NCBI GenBank assembly: GCA_000467715.1
Contig: AJFK01001065.1
Location: 50,291 to 114,290, forward strand
DNA length: 64,000 nucleotides
Reading direction: 5' to 3'
Source: Hysterium pulicare CBS 123377
Taxonomy: Eukaryota > Ascomycota > Dothideomycetes > Hysteriales > Hysteriaceae
Shown here: piece by piece, positions 48,701 to 60,566 of the stretch
Numbering within the stretch: the first letter of the stretch is position 1
How the letters are laid out: each line of letters begins with the position of its first letter
Made by a program: the position numbers and the translations under genes
The notes under the pieces: model-generated
The model's input: the letters and a program-made list of their open reading frames with translations, nothing else
The model's database searches: none
What the model was told of the DNA's origin: nothing

Positions 48701-49279
48701 CGCGAGAGTATAGTGATCTGAAGACATACCAGGTGGTTTCAGTCCTCCTTGACGCTGGTCAGGATTCGGTGATCGTGCATTATTGTGGCCTCTTGGTTCA
48801 CCTTGCGGCATCTTCGCATTGGTTGGCCCTCCGTTGCTCTGTACCGGCCTGGTCCTCTGATCATATTCTCGGGGTTGTTCTTGATACATCGGCTCGTCGT
48901 ATTGCTGACCTTGCGCATACCGATCTCGCGGAGGCGGCATTCGACCTTGTGGAGGCCCATATCCTTGATTCTGAGGCGGTGGACGTTGTCTCGTCTGACC
49001 GTTCATATCTCCATAACCTTCCTGGTATTGTTGTCGTTGCGGCGGAGATCTCTGTCCATTCATATTCCCGTTTCCCCGACCTCCGCCCTGGCGTGGATCT
49101 GCATAGCCTTGTTGGTATCCTTCATCCCAACCATCATATTGTCCTTGATCGTATCCATAGTCATCATATTGCTCGTACTGATTGTTGTAGCCCGTAGGCT
49201 GTCGTCCTTGAGGAGGAGGTCCTGGATTATAGTATTGTTGCTGTGGTTGCTGGTAGTTCGCGTACTGATTGTAAGCCAT
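45733..49279 (-). CDS. CHS4: Chitin synthase regulator Chs4/Skt5 family, Sel1 repeats and CaaX box
   Basis: Exons (minus) 49279-48730, 48669-45940 and 45863-45733 give 1136 residues. Chs4/Skt5 activates and localises the class IV chitin synthase Chs3 at sites of polarised growth and septation. The first ~760 residues are Gln/Pro/Gly/Tyr-rich and disordered. A THDELNRLRNTWKLNPSDQQ entry follows, then about seven Sel1-type repeats at roughly 780-1095 (EAMFYLADCYGQGLLG, HPASAYRTAVCCEMGHEEG, VPALYKMGMILLKGL, HALHELGLLYEAQTG, FSQFRLGQAYEYGILG, EEAKRWYGRAAG). The last exon is basic (RSRERLSRTNQKQHEENCSI) and ends in the CaaX farnesylation motif CSIM, as in yeast Skt5, which predicts membrane anchoring. 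Repeat number, length and CaaX box agree. The gene is divergent from CBP4. Confidence 0.93.
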
Positions 49280-50376
49280 AGCGTCCGGTCGCTGAGGCGC
49301 GTGAGCCACAAGTCCACCTCTGCGCGAAATGAAGGCGTTATGGGCTTGGGGGCTCGACGAGGAAGAGAATGACAGCGGGCCGATCCATAAACGTTGAAAA
49401 AAGCCAGTTGGGAGCACAGACGAGGAGAAGAAGCGAAAAATTGGCTTTGTGGGGAATGATAAAGGAGGGCACTGGGGTCAAGCTGTGAGAGAACGGGTGG
49501 TTGGTTTTCGCAGACGAGCAGTTCGATGTTGTCGTGGCCGGCGCAGTCAGCAGCAACCCCTGCCAGGGTAGGGTTAAGGAGCGTATATAGGTGTCCAGCA
49601 CCCGTCAAATGATGTAGGACGGTGAACAGGTATGGCGCAGTACGTAACGAAGCACCAAAGCACGGCGTCCAGCAGGTGGGAGGTCGTGATGGCAGTGGAT
49701 GGATGACCTCGTCCCAGGATGTCTCTCGGCACCTTGAAACTTGACGCCACAGGGATCGTCGAAGGCCGAACCGCAAATTCGGGGGGCTGTATCAGCCACT
49801 GAGAATAGAAGCAGCAGGGAAGCTGAAGCAGTCAAGCTCTAGAAGCGATTGGTGAAAGCCAGGTCTCCCCTCCAAACGGCCAGCATCGGGAAGAGTCGCG
49901 AAGTTTGAGATAAATGAAGGGCAGGTCTTGCAGTCGAGGAGGCTGAAAGACTGCGATGACAGAAGGCCGCGAGGAGAAGGTTTCAGCTGAGCGCATCCGG
50001 GCTGGAGAGGGTGTATGATGTTCAACTTGGCATCAAGCGTCCATCCACTGTCACAGGCCGTTGAAGATCCCCCTCGTGCCAATCAGCGCGCCCAGTTACG
50101 TGGCGTGGATAGGCTGCGAACGCCACGGCAAAGACGGTTCATCGAAGGGCCGACGATGGGTTGTGGCTGGTGCGTGGCTGTGCATCGACATCTACGCGAG
50201 CCGAAAGGCTGGTCGTGATGCGATGGAACTTCCTCCATGCATCGCCTTCATCCTATGATCCTAATTCCACTCACGTCACAATACAAGGAACAAAGCATAA
50301 TCAGGTTTCTTATCTCTTCGCCTTTGAGCATCCAATTCTCGATCGCGAGCTTCCTCGGATTGCAGCTTACGCCACC
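49280..50376. promoter_or_regulatory. Shared divergent promoter/5' leader region of CHS4 and CBP4
   Basis: 1.1 kb between opposite start codons. A long 5' leader for the CHS4-type gene is likely. No motif assigned. Confidence 0.45.
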
Positions 50377-51117
50377 ATGCCGAGCCCCGTCACCACTATC
50401 AAGATGCTTGCCGTGTAAGTGAACGTCGCAATCATGATGTGCATCTTAGAGATCGAGATTTTGGTGCATCTGACGCGTGAATAGAGGCGCAGCAATGTGC
50501 ATAGGTGGTCCAGCGCTGGTGTGGTATGTGTCGCCGACGGAAGAGGAGCTTTTCAAGGTATGTGGTTCATCATTCACGCCAACGTTGATCTCCAATAGCA
50601 GCTTTCCCATGACATTGATGTATTTGCGCAATATCGTCTCAACTTAGCTTTTGTTGTTTTCTCTTTGTCAGCTCTACTTGCAAACTACTCACCTTACTTC
50701 CTTATTCTGCGCAAAGCCGTCCTGGCTAGCTCGATTTTCCTCTGCATGATAGGTATGGGATGAAAACTAACCTTCACAGAAATACAACCCCGAACTCCAA
50801 AAACGCTCCCTAGAAAACCGCCAATCAACTCAAGATGACTTCGACAAATTCGTCACAAACCTAAAAGACCTTTCTAAATCCGACAAGCCAAGTACTCAAC
50901 CTCTTCTCCTTTCCCTATCTCCCTCCGTTAGGATCCGATGTTCTCCCTTTCCTGTATGTTTCTTAATGCTAACTTCGGCACAGTCTGGATCGTAGCCAAA
51001 GAAGCCGAAGAGCGCCAACGCAAACTGGCCGCCCAGAAGCTACGAGACCAGCAGTCGTCGTTAGCGGCCGACGTTGAGAGGCGGAGGCAGGAGATTAGAT
51101 CGAGCACGGGCAGTTGA
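50377..51117 (+). CDS. CBP4: Cbp4, assembly factor of cytochrome bc1 complex
   Basis: Four exons: 50377-50414, 50485-50557, 50780-50891 and 50984-51117, giving 118 residues. Cbp4 binds newly made cytochrome b with the Cbp3-Cbp6 complex in the mitochondrial inner membrane during complex III assembly. The fungal family pattern is complete. A short N-terminus leads to one membrane helix ([20 protein letters not shown]), then [37 protein letters not shown] and a C-terminal coiled coil ([18 protein letters not shown]). All intron phases join. Intron 2 (222 nt) is long. The small exons hide this gene from simple ORF finding. Confidence 0.92.
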
Positions 51118-51557
51118 AGATATGGCGCTTTGTGGGTTGATGGGGTGCTTTTTGTAGACTATTACCTTCTCTCACTTGTATCTATACTAAACATGATAAA
51201 TCTCCATGATCCAAAAAACATGGTCTAGCATCAAGAAGCCCAACTTCCTCACCGAAATCCTATAAGTCGCATAATCAGAACGATAGGATTCCTCCCACAA
51301 ACAATGCCGTGACAATTCTTAAAGTTTCATGCGATGAGGGTAGACGATTTCCTTCAGAGAAGCTCTGCTTTCAAGGGAATGGTCGTTTCTTGTCTACTAT
51401 AACGCAGTTTTTCACATCGCTAGGGTCATCAAGTCCATTCTATGGTCCGAGACACTGGGGATATATTAATCATTCTATCATTACGGATCTGCATTCCAGC
51501 ATTCGGTCCAAGTCATAAAGCTAAAGAGAGACCTTCATACTTCAACACCAAACCCCC
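51118..51557. other. Intergenic between convergent genes
   Basis: 3' flanks only; nothing recognised. Confidence 0.45.
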
Positions 51558-52635
51558 TCACACCCACGCCCAAACCCCTAAAACCCAAACCAACACCCCA
51601 ACCGCAAATCCCCCAGTCCCAGCAACCTCTTTCCCGACCCCCGCTCCCGCCGTCGAACTTGTCGCAGCCGCCGACGCTGTCGCCGACCCAGTACCCCTCC
51701 CCGTAGAAGAAGCCACCGACGCAGTTACGAAAATATCATGCGTGAAAGTCTTGGTAGCTTCTGTATACGCCGTACTCTGATTTCCCTGAAGAGTGAGCGT
51801 AGCAAGGGATTGCGTGACTTCCTGAAAGAAAGTCGTGTAAATAATCACTGTGCTTGTGAGAGTGGGTTTACCGTCGCGTTTAACGTGTCGTTCGGCTGCT
51901 CTTGGGGCGGCGCCAGGGGTGGTTGATATTGTCTGTTAGAGTTAGGAATTGATTGGCAAAGAGGGTAGGGGAGGAAGGGGAAGAACATACCTCTGTAACC
52001 GTAGTCAATGCAAAGGAAGTTTCTGTGGTTGTTCCTCCCGGCACCGAAGTCGTCGCCGCGTAATCCGTGCTCGTGGTCGTGATTGTCGACGTGATCGTAA
52101 CCACTTCCATCCCGACTCTTGGATACCAGATCATGCGCGGATTGCCATCAGAACTACTATCCCATTTCTCGATCGTCGCGTCCCCATCGGTGTTGATTGC
52201 GAGAAACATGTCTAAGTCCGTGTTATGAAACGCGTACGCGTTATCGCTGTACTCCCATATATCCCAACTTCCGGGCGGCACACCGACCCAGTTTCCTTGT
52301 TCGTTAGGTACTAGCTGGTATGGAGTGTAGTTATCGCCTTTTTGTTCAATGGCCAGGAAGTTGTCGGAGTCTAAAGATGCGTAGAGACGGAATTGATCGG
52401 TGGATGCGCCTGAGGTGCTGATTTGCCAGACGCAGGCTGCATAGTAGTAGTCGTCCGTAGTGTTGAGGCCGTAGGTGGTGATAGCGCCTTCACTATCGAT
52501 GCCAAGATAAAGTGCGCTTTCGTTGTTCAAGACTTGGTATTTGTTGGCAAGAACTACGTAGTCCGAAGTATCCACCGCGAGAGCGATCTGGGAGAAACCA
52601 AATGCGACAATGAAGAAAAGGATACTCGTCGACAT
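51558..52635 (-). CDS. Secreted GPI-like protein with lectin-like repeats
   Basis: Exons (minus) 52635-51991 and 51932-51558 give 339 residues. Signal peptide STSILFFIVAFGFSQIALA. The ectodomain (about 25-180) has repeated aromatic patterns: YQVLNNESALYLGIDSEG, CVWQISTSGASTDQFRLYAS, DNFLAIEQKGDNYTPYQL, YAFHNTDLDMFLAINTDG and ATIEKWDSSSDG. These resemble beta-trefoil or lectin-type repeats, without a clear family match. A Thr-rich stalk follows, then a dibasic HVKRDG (Kex2-type site), a Ser/Ala-rich linker and a hydrophobic C-terminus (GGFAVGVLVWVLGVWAW) suggesting a GPI signal. The 58-nt intron has a GTATGT donor and phase 0. Likely cell-wall or surface protein. Confidence 0.72.
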
Positions 52636-53314
52636 TTTGAAAATGACAATAGTACTCGATATGGACTCAACGTTTTATAACTAATTTTCAACTGCGAGGT
52701 CCTCGGAGCTCCAGCCTTCCGCAGCCCATCTTGTGCGTTGTTCGTCGTCTCAAATATATGCTGAATGACATGGCCAAGAGCGAGCCATGGAGCTCAGTTC
52801 GGGAATCATGGTTCCTAGAGTTTGGTGCACCGGGGCCAGCGGGAAATGATGGCGTTGATAGGTCAGACTGGAACATGCAATAACCTGAAAAGGGAACGAT
52901 CTACTAAGTTTTGGGGGCTGATGGGGCTGTAAACAAGGCTGGGAAAGCACAACGTGCTAGAAGGTTGATTTATGGGCGTTTGGGTGATAATGACGGGGTT
53001 GAGATGCAGCTTTGGGGCCAAAACGTGCGGAAGCGTGCAGTAGACTACGATGTTGTTAGCTTCTGTACGACGCCGAGGCAGACTCCGCCACGATAAGGCC
53101 CACCATTTAAGAAATACCCCCTCAGCAGCCTTGATATCAGAACACCAACAACATTTCGAAGCTAGGTTTGACAAGTAAAATCGGATATCTAAGTGATTCA
53201 CGAAGGAGGAAATAGTATGTACACACCGAGGTTCTAGACGTCGAACGAGCGGCGAAAGAGGTCAAGATAGAACAGTAATGGTAACTTGCACTTCGATTTA
53301 CCTGGCTGGAACGC
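52636..53314. other. Intergenic, nothing recognised
   Basis: Upstream flank of the secreted gene and 3' flank of the XPF gene. Short ORFs only. Confidence 0.45.
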
Positions 53315-56246
53315 TCAAAATAGTACACCTGGCACTTGATCATCATACACACTCTTGTTGAAGAAGCGGTATATCCTTCGACCGGCCTCTTTTCCAATCA
53401 AAGTACTAATTTCCTCCTCTTCCATATTCGCTAATTCAAAGATGCTCCCACATTCCAACGTTAGCCTGACGAGATTCTTTTCATTGATTCCAGGCACGAC
53501 TCTAAGCATATCCTGTGGAGCTTGACTGAATGCCCTGCTGCTGTCCGCATCTTCTCCTGGTTCGAGACCGAGTTGTACAGCACGAAGTGGGTCTGGCTCC
53601 TCTTGTTGCTTTTTCAGTTCTGAGAAAATTTCTGCAGTCTGGTAGGGTGAGGAGGACCATATGATTCGTAGACGGGGGAACGCGAGAGTGAGCATCACTA
53701 GTTTGGATTGAAGATCCGGAACAGCACCTCCGCTTAAACCTGCGGATGCGGATAGGGAGAGGTCTGAAAAAGGTTCGAGAGTGAAGGACTTATTTTGTTC
53801 GAATTCGACAAGAAGCATCGGAGATTTGTAATGCTCCATCATGGCCACGACCTGATTGTATAAACGCCCATTGGCGAAGGAAGCGATAAGATCACGAACG
53901 GATTTTCGCTCGATACAAATGTTAGGTGAGAGTACGTAATCACCAACGGTAAGCATGCATGGTACGATGACGATGCTGCGGCCATGAAGGAGGGAAGGTA
54001 GGCTGGATCGAAATTCTCGAACATCTACCACGACACGTGGAGGGGCTGTAGTTGCTGCTAGACGCCCCCCGCCTGCAATTCGAGTGTTGATTGTGCGCAA
54101 AAATGATTCTTGTGGATCTAGAGTCGCGGAGGTCAAAGTAATAGCCATGTTTCCACGCTCTCGAATAAGTTTCGTGAAAGCATCCTTTTCCCGCCGGACG
54201 GCACTAAGATAACGCTGCTCCTCTACCGACCCTCCGTAATACATGAAGTAGACTTTCACATTGCGATCAGTGTGTGAGCTTCGATAGACCTCGATACGGC
54301 GGATGAAGGCGGCGTCAGGCTCGTACATGATCACGTAACGTGGTCTGATCTCTTCCAGAACATGCTCATCCATATCCCCTTCGTACGGATGAATAAGGAC
54401 CAGTTCATTCATGTCGTATAGTTCATAATAATCTTCCATGTTATCAAGGGGATCGGATCCTATCTCGGTCTTTTGCATCGCTTCAATTTCAGTGGGCTGA
54501 AGCTCTGCCATGAGACTCGCAATATGTGCATCTCGATCGCCAGCAGTGCGAATATTTTCACTGGCTGCACGAGTTGGTCCAGATGCAGCGGAGGCGCCAC
54601 CTCGAACGCGACGTCTCTTATTAGGTGGAGCTCGTCCTGACTTGCCAGCTTGGGATTTTTGATCAGCAGCGCCATTGATGGCTTTTTGGTTCTCAGAGAA
54701 TAACGCTGCGCTGACTTGGGAAAAGTCACGTTTCCAACTAATGTAGTTGCGTAGTTTCCTACGCATCATGAAGGATGCCGAAGGACCCTTATGTTCTTCG
54801 TCATCCTCGTCATCAATCGCACCCTCGGGCCGTACATGCATTGTCTGAAGATATTCACGAAGTTGGCGGCATGTTCCTTGATCACCGCACATGATCAATA
54901 TAGATCCATTGGAACCATCTTGTATCACTGGGTTGAAGTAAACATCCTGTTCGATTTCTTGAAGTATTTCGGCCAGCAAGTTCCATTTAGGGAATTCTTC
55001 CAGCGTCGGACTCATGGACTCGGGAACGGCATTGGATGTAGCATTGAGCTCAGCATTCGTCATCTTCCCGGCATATACTCTCCGTCGAGCGGCGGTGAAT
55101 ATGGTATCCGCAGCGTCGAGGAAAAGCCAGGGGGATTGGTTCTGACGAGTTGACCCTGGTGGAGGTTGGGAAGCGGCGAGTAGGGTATCCAAGTATTTAT
55201 TGAAGTTGACGGCATCGTATGTGAGGAGGGCCCTATGCATGGTTAGCATGGCGAGATGGTAGGCCATTACATGAGGTCGTACTGTAAAATTGTTCTAAGC
55301 AAAGACAAATCACGGACGATCTGTCTTGTCCGGAAGCTTGTCCGGTGCCATACAGGGTCAAGTTGCCTCCTAACAATAGTATCGAAATTCTTATGAAGCG
55401 CACTGTCCAGTGTCCAGTCGTCCATCTCTAGCCCGGTGTTACCCTTCTTCAGTTCGCTAATACTGACTTCGACACATTCGAGAACGGCATTCTGTATATC
55501 CCTCATTGCATCCGTCATGGGTACCTCCAGCTCGATAACCTCGGCTTTCTTGCGTCCTTCTAGTGATTTTGCGACCGTGACGTGGAACCGAGGGTATAAT
55601 GCCGGCTTTTGTAGGAACAGGTTCTTCATCATATTCGACAATGGAGAGAAGCCTGTCGTGAACGGCTCTGGGCTGTCCGAGAAGGCCTTGAGAAATCCTG
55701 ACTTGTTTTTCTGACGATATATGCGAAGTATGAACGCCTCAAGCGATGTTGCCACGACCTTTTCAGCATGCAAGACGACTACGCCAGTGACCGTCTCAGG
55801 ATTCAGCAGGTTTGACAAGAAGTCCACGATCAATATCCTCGAGGTAATGCTGAAGATTCCACCCTGTGCATACATCTTCTCCCGCGTTCCTACGCTCATG
55901 AGATCAGTATTGACCAGGCTAAGGCCTCTAGCCTTTTGGGACATGCTAATAGCAGCATGTTCCGCCAGAGCTTCGCCAATCCAGACATTCTCTCGATCAT
56001 CTGCTCCGATGAGCAATATCAAGTTATTCCCAGCAGCATCATATGAGTGAAGCAGGTTCGTTACGATGCGCAGCAGTCCAAGGCCGCGAGCGATGAGCAC
56101 GAGTTCATCTTCCTCTCGTAGTTCTTTGAAGATGTCTTGTTGGAATTCCTTGCAACAGCATCAGATCTCTCTATGCAAATCAAAGGATAAAGTAGACTTA
56201 CGAGAGGAAGAGATAGTTTCACAGGGGCTTTCTCATCGCTGGGCAT
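53315..56246 (-). CDS. RAD1: XPF/Rad1 structure-specific endonuclease subunit (ERCC4)
   Basis: Exons (minus) 56246-56202, 56148-55271 and 55232-53315 give 946 residues. With its Rad10/ERCC1 partner it cuts 5' of bubbles in nucleotide excision repair and of flaps in recombination. The N-terminal superfamily-2 helicase-like half starts EFQQDIFKELREEDELVLIA and contains TSRILIVDFLSNLL. The middle has a basic nuclear-type segment (PPNKRRRVRG). The ERCC4 nuclease domain begins near residue 708 (VVVDVREFRSSLP) and keeps the active-site signature ERKSVRDL near 750. A tandem helix-hairpin-helix follows (DMLRVVPGINEKNLVRL, SIFELANMEEEEISTLIG), ending near RIYRFFNKSVYDDQ. The length fits the family. 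The internal intron was placed so that LQYDLM joins ALLTYDAVNFNKYLD. Confidence 0.95.
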
Positions 56247-56339
56247 CTGGCAGAGATTGATGGTTGATGGTTGATGCTGGTGGGGTTATGATGAGAAGGC
56301 GTGCTGGGATAAGACTGCCAAGGTGGTGCGGTGCACCAC

Positions 56340-56835
56340 TAACTAAACCAGTACTGGTTAGAAAAAGCTAGTCTTATTTACTATCTAGCAGGTAGCTATA
56401 ATAGCTGGTTTTGATTGCAGTATAACAACAATATGAATACAAAGAGAGAAGGGGTGTAGAGGTTCCTTCCAGCTAAGAATTGGTGGGGGACCGAGCCGAA
56501 CTTTGTTCCAAGGTCACGTGCTCTTAATACGTGACTTTTCACGTGACTTTACAATTCTTCCAGCCTTGTTCTATAACAGTTATATATACTACTCTTAGAA
56601 CTATAAATTATAGATAGAGTCTTATAAATAAAAGTACAAAAAAGAATAAAGCTTTATAAATAAATTCTTACTTACATATAGTATTAAGTACTAGTTAATT
56701 ATAATTAAACTATAAGTAAGTTTAACTTTTTACTTTTAGACTTAAAGTTATATGTACTATTTCTAGAAGTAGAGAAGTCAAAAAACAACAAAATCTAAAA
56801 CCTAAAAGTTTTAGCATTTATTTCAGCGGCTCGCA
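56340..56835. other. Strongly AT-rich tract
   Basis: Hand count for 56581-56760 gives 31 G/C of 180 bases, about 83% A+T, made of TATA/TTAA/CTTA words without a clear repeat unit. No ORF. Flanking DNA is near ordinary composition. It could be a RIP-mutated transposon relic or an old breakpoint. Confidence 0.7.
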
Positions 56836-57010
56836 ATGTATGGTCAACGGTCTGCCACCGCCCGTCACGCCAACCTGCAGCGCGCCCATGCCGACGCGCG
56901 TGGCCAGCACCGAGTGCACCGATGCCGAGTCGGAGTACAGCGTGCTGGCGAAGCTGTGGTCGGACAGCGACGCGGAGCCCGGCTCCGATGTCGTTTTTCT
57001 CTCGTTCACA
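56836..57010. other. GC-rich scrap next to the AT-rich tract
   Basis: Bases 56881-57000 are 82 of 120 G/C by hand count. On the plus strand one frame from 56840 has a strong GC-ending codon bias and reads EYSVLAKLWSDSDAEPGSD, unlike the codon use of the neighbouring genes. It is cut off on both sides. Origin unknown. Confidence 0.45.
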
Positions 57011-57178
57011 ACCAACCATGGCACTATAAAGATAGGCACCTTCTTCTCATCTATAGGCATTTCGTTGCTTCAAACAGTGTATTGCGTGGAGTGTTGGCCT
57101 GCATACACGGTCGAAGGCTCGGACCGGCGTATCATCTGAAGTCTGCACCATTGCCAACCTTTTTCAGCACCCGGGAGC

Positions 57179-57884
57179 ATGAGTCAGTATACTGCGTCAG
57201 TTCCTTCGGGCGACCAGGTACGGCCAGAGATACAGACTTTCTACGAGGAGTTCTATAAAGTTACTGATGCTCCGGATGTCCATGAGCGATATGTCGATAT
57301 GTTCACCAGTGACGCAAAGATCATTATGGGGGTGAGTGAGTACAATGGTCGAAATGGTATATGCTTGGCGTGTTAACTGCCCCGAACGAAGTTGTTTGAT
57401 GCTAATCGGCATGATCAGAAATCATCCAATTCCGGCATGGCATGTGGGAGAAAGTAGCTAGCCGTTCTCACAATCTAATGCAGCTCTTTACATTCAGCGA
57501 AGGCTCTGACCATCTTATGGCATATGGTACGGTAGGATTTCAGTTCAAAGATGGTAGAAAAGGGACAGCAAATTGGGGAGCCCGATCGCATTTCACCAAA
57601 GCTGAGGGACACCTTAAGATGGATTTCTATCAAGTCTACCTAGTACGTTGTAAAAGCTGCTTTCAAGCTTGAGTCAAAGCTGACTATTACCACAGGACAG
57701 TGCTGCGATGGCTCGTGCTAGGTCTACCTTTGAGTTAACGTTAACTTATCGTGCACTAGGTGGAAGTAAAAATGCGCTGCTCTTCGACCGATCTTCCTGC
57801 AACACTCTCCAACACTCTTCTTTCATCGATACTACCACACATGGCAAACACCTGCCCCTTGCCAATGCTAGGGACCAGTGTTAA
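57179..57884 (+). CDS. SnoaL/NTF2-like domain protein with altered C-terminus
   Basis: Exons 57179-57356, 57419-57642 and 57696-57884 give 196 residues. Residues ~15-140 match the SnoaL/NTF2-like cone fold: EIQTFYEEFYKVTDAPDVHE, YVDMFTSDAKIIMG, NGRNEIIQFRHGMWEKVASR and HLMAYGTVGFQFKDGRKG, ending FYQVYLDSAAMA. Proteins of this type often sit in fungal polyketide clusters as cyclases or isomerases, or have no known activity. Homologues normally stop soon after the DSAAMA helix. Here the frame runs on for ~55 unrelated residues into sequence that carries another minus-strand scrap, suggesting that a rearrangement removed the native stop. Confidence 0.72.
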
Positions 57885-58242
57885 GATTCTCCCGGCACCA
57901 TTACTAAGGAACTTTCGATTTAAAGCAGTGCCTCCTAGTATCCTCGATATTCTGATCTCTCTAAAAGAAAATCCAGGCAGGGCTGTTCTTTGGTCGACCC
58001 TGGCGCTGTACAGGCCATGCATTCCCAACCATATTTGCAAATTGCATTCCAGCTGCCCATCTGACTAGTAGATGAATTGGGTTAGAGGCATGGACGGCCA
58101 GAGACGCAAATCTGCCTAATGTGGACTCGAGATTCCTGTCATGGCGCCATGTCGAACGCAGACCCCCGGATAAGACCCTGAGCCCATGTTTGGGTATTTC
58201 GCGTATCAAAGAGTGTTTGTTGCCTTCCTTATATCGTTCCAA
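57756..58242 (-). pseudogene. Possible polyketide synthase dehydratase-like scrap
   Basis: Two overlapping minus frames give WRHDRNLES...RWAAGM and, shifted by one base, GLYSARVDQRT...GFSFREIRISRIL. The order W-R-H, A-A-G-M, then G-F-x-F-R-(E/D)-I-x-I-S-R is that of the N-terminal hot-dog half of a fungal reducing PKS dehydratase. The rest does not match. Weak, pattern-based call. It lies 2.5 kb from the clearer dehydratase fragment, on the same strand but in reversed order. Confidence 0.28.
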
Positions 58243-58541
58243 TTCTATTTTATCCCCTATTCGGACAAACGGCGTTAACGGGGTTTGCGGACTTCACGGG
58301 GTTTAATCAGGTCTAGCTCCGTTATACAACCACTGGCAGCGAGCGCCATGAGCTACAATCAAATGATATTTGGGCATGTAACCTCTCTGGACATTACCTC
58401 GAACATGACCTCCGTACATTACCTCCGTACGTTAGCCTATCTATGTAAGCTAAGCGCACACCAATTGCTTCGAGGTCGCGTTTCCAAGGCCCACAGAGTC
58501 TCATATCAAGCCGAAGCAATTGACTCATACGACAAACACAC
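57885..58541. other. Promoter region of the MFS efflux gene
   Basis: Apart from the minus-strand scrap, nothing recognised. A short direct repeat TTACCTCCGTAC lies near 58405-58432. Confidence 0.4.
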
Positions 58542-60566
58542 ATGTCTCGATCAACATCTCCCCCTCCCTTGTCGGTGGACGGCAAGCTCGAAGCGATCGG
58601 AGAGAAAACATATCCAGTCGAGCCTGAGAAGGAAAAGCAGACCGTCGAGTCTAACGAACCGTCCACGGTGGCATCCTCGACTGCCAATAGCGTAGAGAAA
58701 CCAGAAATCCCTGAAGATGATGGTCCTGCTACTAAAGAAAAAGGCGTGGATGAGCCGCAAAAACCTGTCGAATACCCTAAGGGTGTCGAAATGTTCTTCA
58801 TCATGCTTGCGCTCGTGCTCAGTATCACCCTCTGTTCTATAGATCAGGTGAGTTCTACCGCTCCAAGTTTCTCGCAGAGTCGTCTTTTGCCAATTTATCA
58901 CACCCCGGTACGCTGATCTTCTCGATTCAGACCATTGTTGCAACCGCTATTCCAAAGATTACCGACCGATTCGGCAGACTTCAGGATATCTCGTGGTACG
59001 GTTCGGCTTATTTCCTGTCGCTCGGAGCGTTCCAGTCACTGTGGGGCAAAGTGTATAAATACTTTCCTCTCAAAACCAGTTTCCTGGTGTCAATCCTCAT
59101 CTTCGAACTTGGGAGTATGATTAGCGCTGTCGCCCAAAACTCAACGACTGTGATTGTTGGACGTTCTATCGCCGGTCTCGGTGCCTCGGGTGTCGCGCCT
59201 GGAGTATATACGATTTCTGCCTTTGCTGCTGAGCCCGCGAAAAGAGCCACCTACACGGGGTTCATTGGTATGTCATATGGCATCGCCGCTGTCGCTGGAC
59301 CACTCATTGGTGGAGCGCTTACACATGCGGCGACCTGGAGGTGGTGAGTCAAGAATGTTGTACTGCTTTGTCTTTGTTGCAAAACAAGGGACCATTTCCA
59401 GTCTTCGACTTCTGTTGTGACCGGACCTGACCTGATATGACAACTTTAGGTGCTTCTATATCAATCTTCCAATCGGTGGTCTGGCCGCTTTTGTCATTCT
59501 GCTCACCTTCAAGACCCCTTCAACCGCTACGCGGGCCGATGCTACGCTCAAGGAGAAGCTTTTCCAAATGGACTTTCTAGGGACGGCGCTTATAATGGGT
59601 GCATCCCTCGCCTTGCTTCTAGCTCTTCAGTACGGTGGTGTAACCCATCCGTGGAATTCCAGCGTTGTTATCGGCTTACTCGTCGGCTTCGGTGTTATGG
59701 TTCTTGCACTCATAATTATAGAAATATGGCAAGGCGAACGCGCCATGCTGACACCACGCCTTATGCGCCAAAGGACCGTCTGGGTCAACTTTGTATGGGG
59801 CTTCTTCTTCGCTGGCGCGTATTTCATCACGCTCTACTACCTGCCCATCTATTTCCAAAGCATCGACAACCGCAGTCCGATTGGCTCGGGTGTGCGCAAC
59901 ATTCCTCTCATCGCCTTGTTCAGCGTTGCCACATTTGCCTCCGGCAGAGCCATCACGAAGACGGGTACTGCAGCTCCGTATCTGCTAGCTAGCTCTGTGG
60001 TCGTAACCATCTCCGCTGGTCTACTGTATACTCTCGACATTGGGACCTCGACAGGCAAATGGGTTGGGTATCAGATCTTGGCGGGCTTCGGATACGGCAT
60101 GGGCCTCCAAATCCCGGTCATCATTGCGCAGGCTTTTGCTGCGCCAAGCGACATAGCTCCTGTGACCGCGATTATTATATGTGAGTTCTCCTGCGCCCTG
60201 TCCCAGGATGTCGTCAACTTTCTTTGTCCCCTTGTATCCCTAAGCTGATTGTGTCCCTCGTGCACAGTCGCTCGATCTATCGGCGCCACATTTTTGATCG
60301 CAGCTGCGCAATCCGGCTTCGACAACCAGCTCGTGCACAAGCTTGCCAGCACCGCACCGAGCGTCGATCCCGCCCTAGTCACGGCTACCGGTGCCACAGC
60401 CCTGCGCCAGGTATTTTCTGGAGCCGAGCTGGACGGTGTTATCCGTGCGTATGCATGGGGTATCAAGGTTGCTTTCGCAATGACTATCGCGGCCTGCGGC
60501 ATCACTGCCGCTACCAGCTTGTGCACCAAGTGGACCAATGTTAATGCGAAGAAACCCAGTGCTTGA
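58542..60566 (+). CDS. MFS drug/metabolite efflux transporter (14-helix type)
   Basis: Exons 58542-58847, 58931-59343, 59450-60180 and 60268-60566 give 582 residues. An acidic cytosolic N-terminus of ~85 residues is followed by 14 predicted membrane helices. Landmarks: the D1-type motif in helix 1 (LCSIDQTIVATAIPKITDRF), WYGSAYFLSLGAFQSLWGKV, the motif-C region AVAGPLIGGAL followed by WRWCFYINLPIGGLAAF, MDFLGTALIMGASLALLLAL, YFITLYYLPIYFQSI and GFGYGMGLQIPVIIAQ. This is the DHA14 family that exports secondary metabolites and drugs. Position beside a PKS fragment and a SnoaL protein fits a former cluster exporter. All phases join; the product looks intact. Confidence 0.92.

Noticed and set aside
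57732-57746. GTTAACGTTAAC palindrome
   Set aside because: Short perfect palindrome inside a coding exon; no other sign of an operator or element end.
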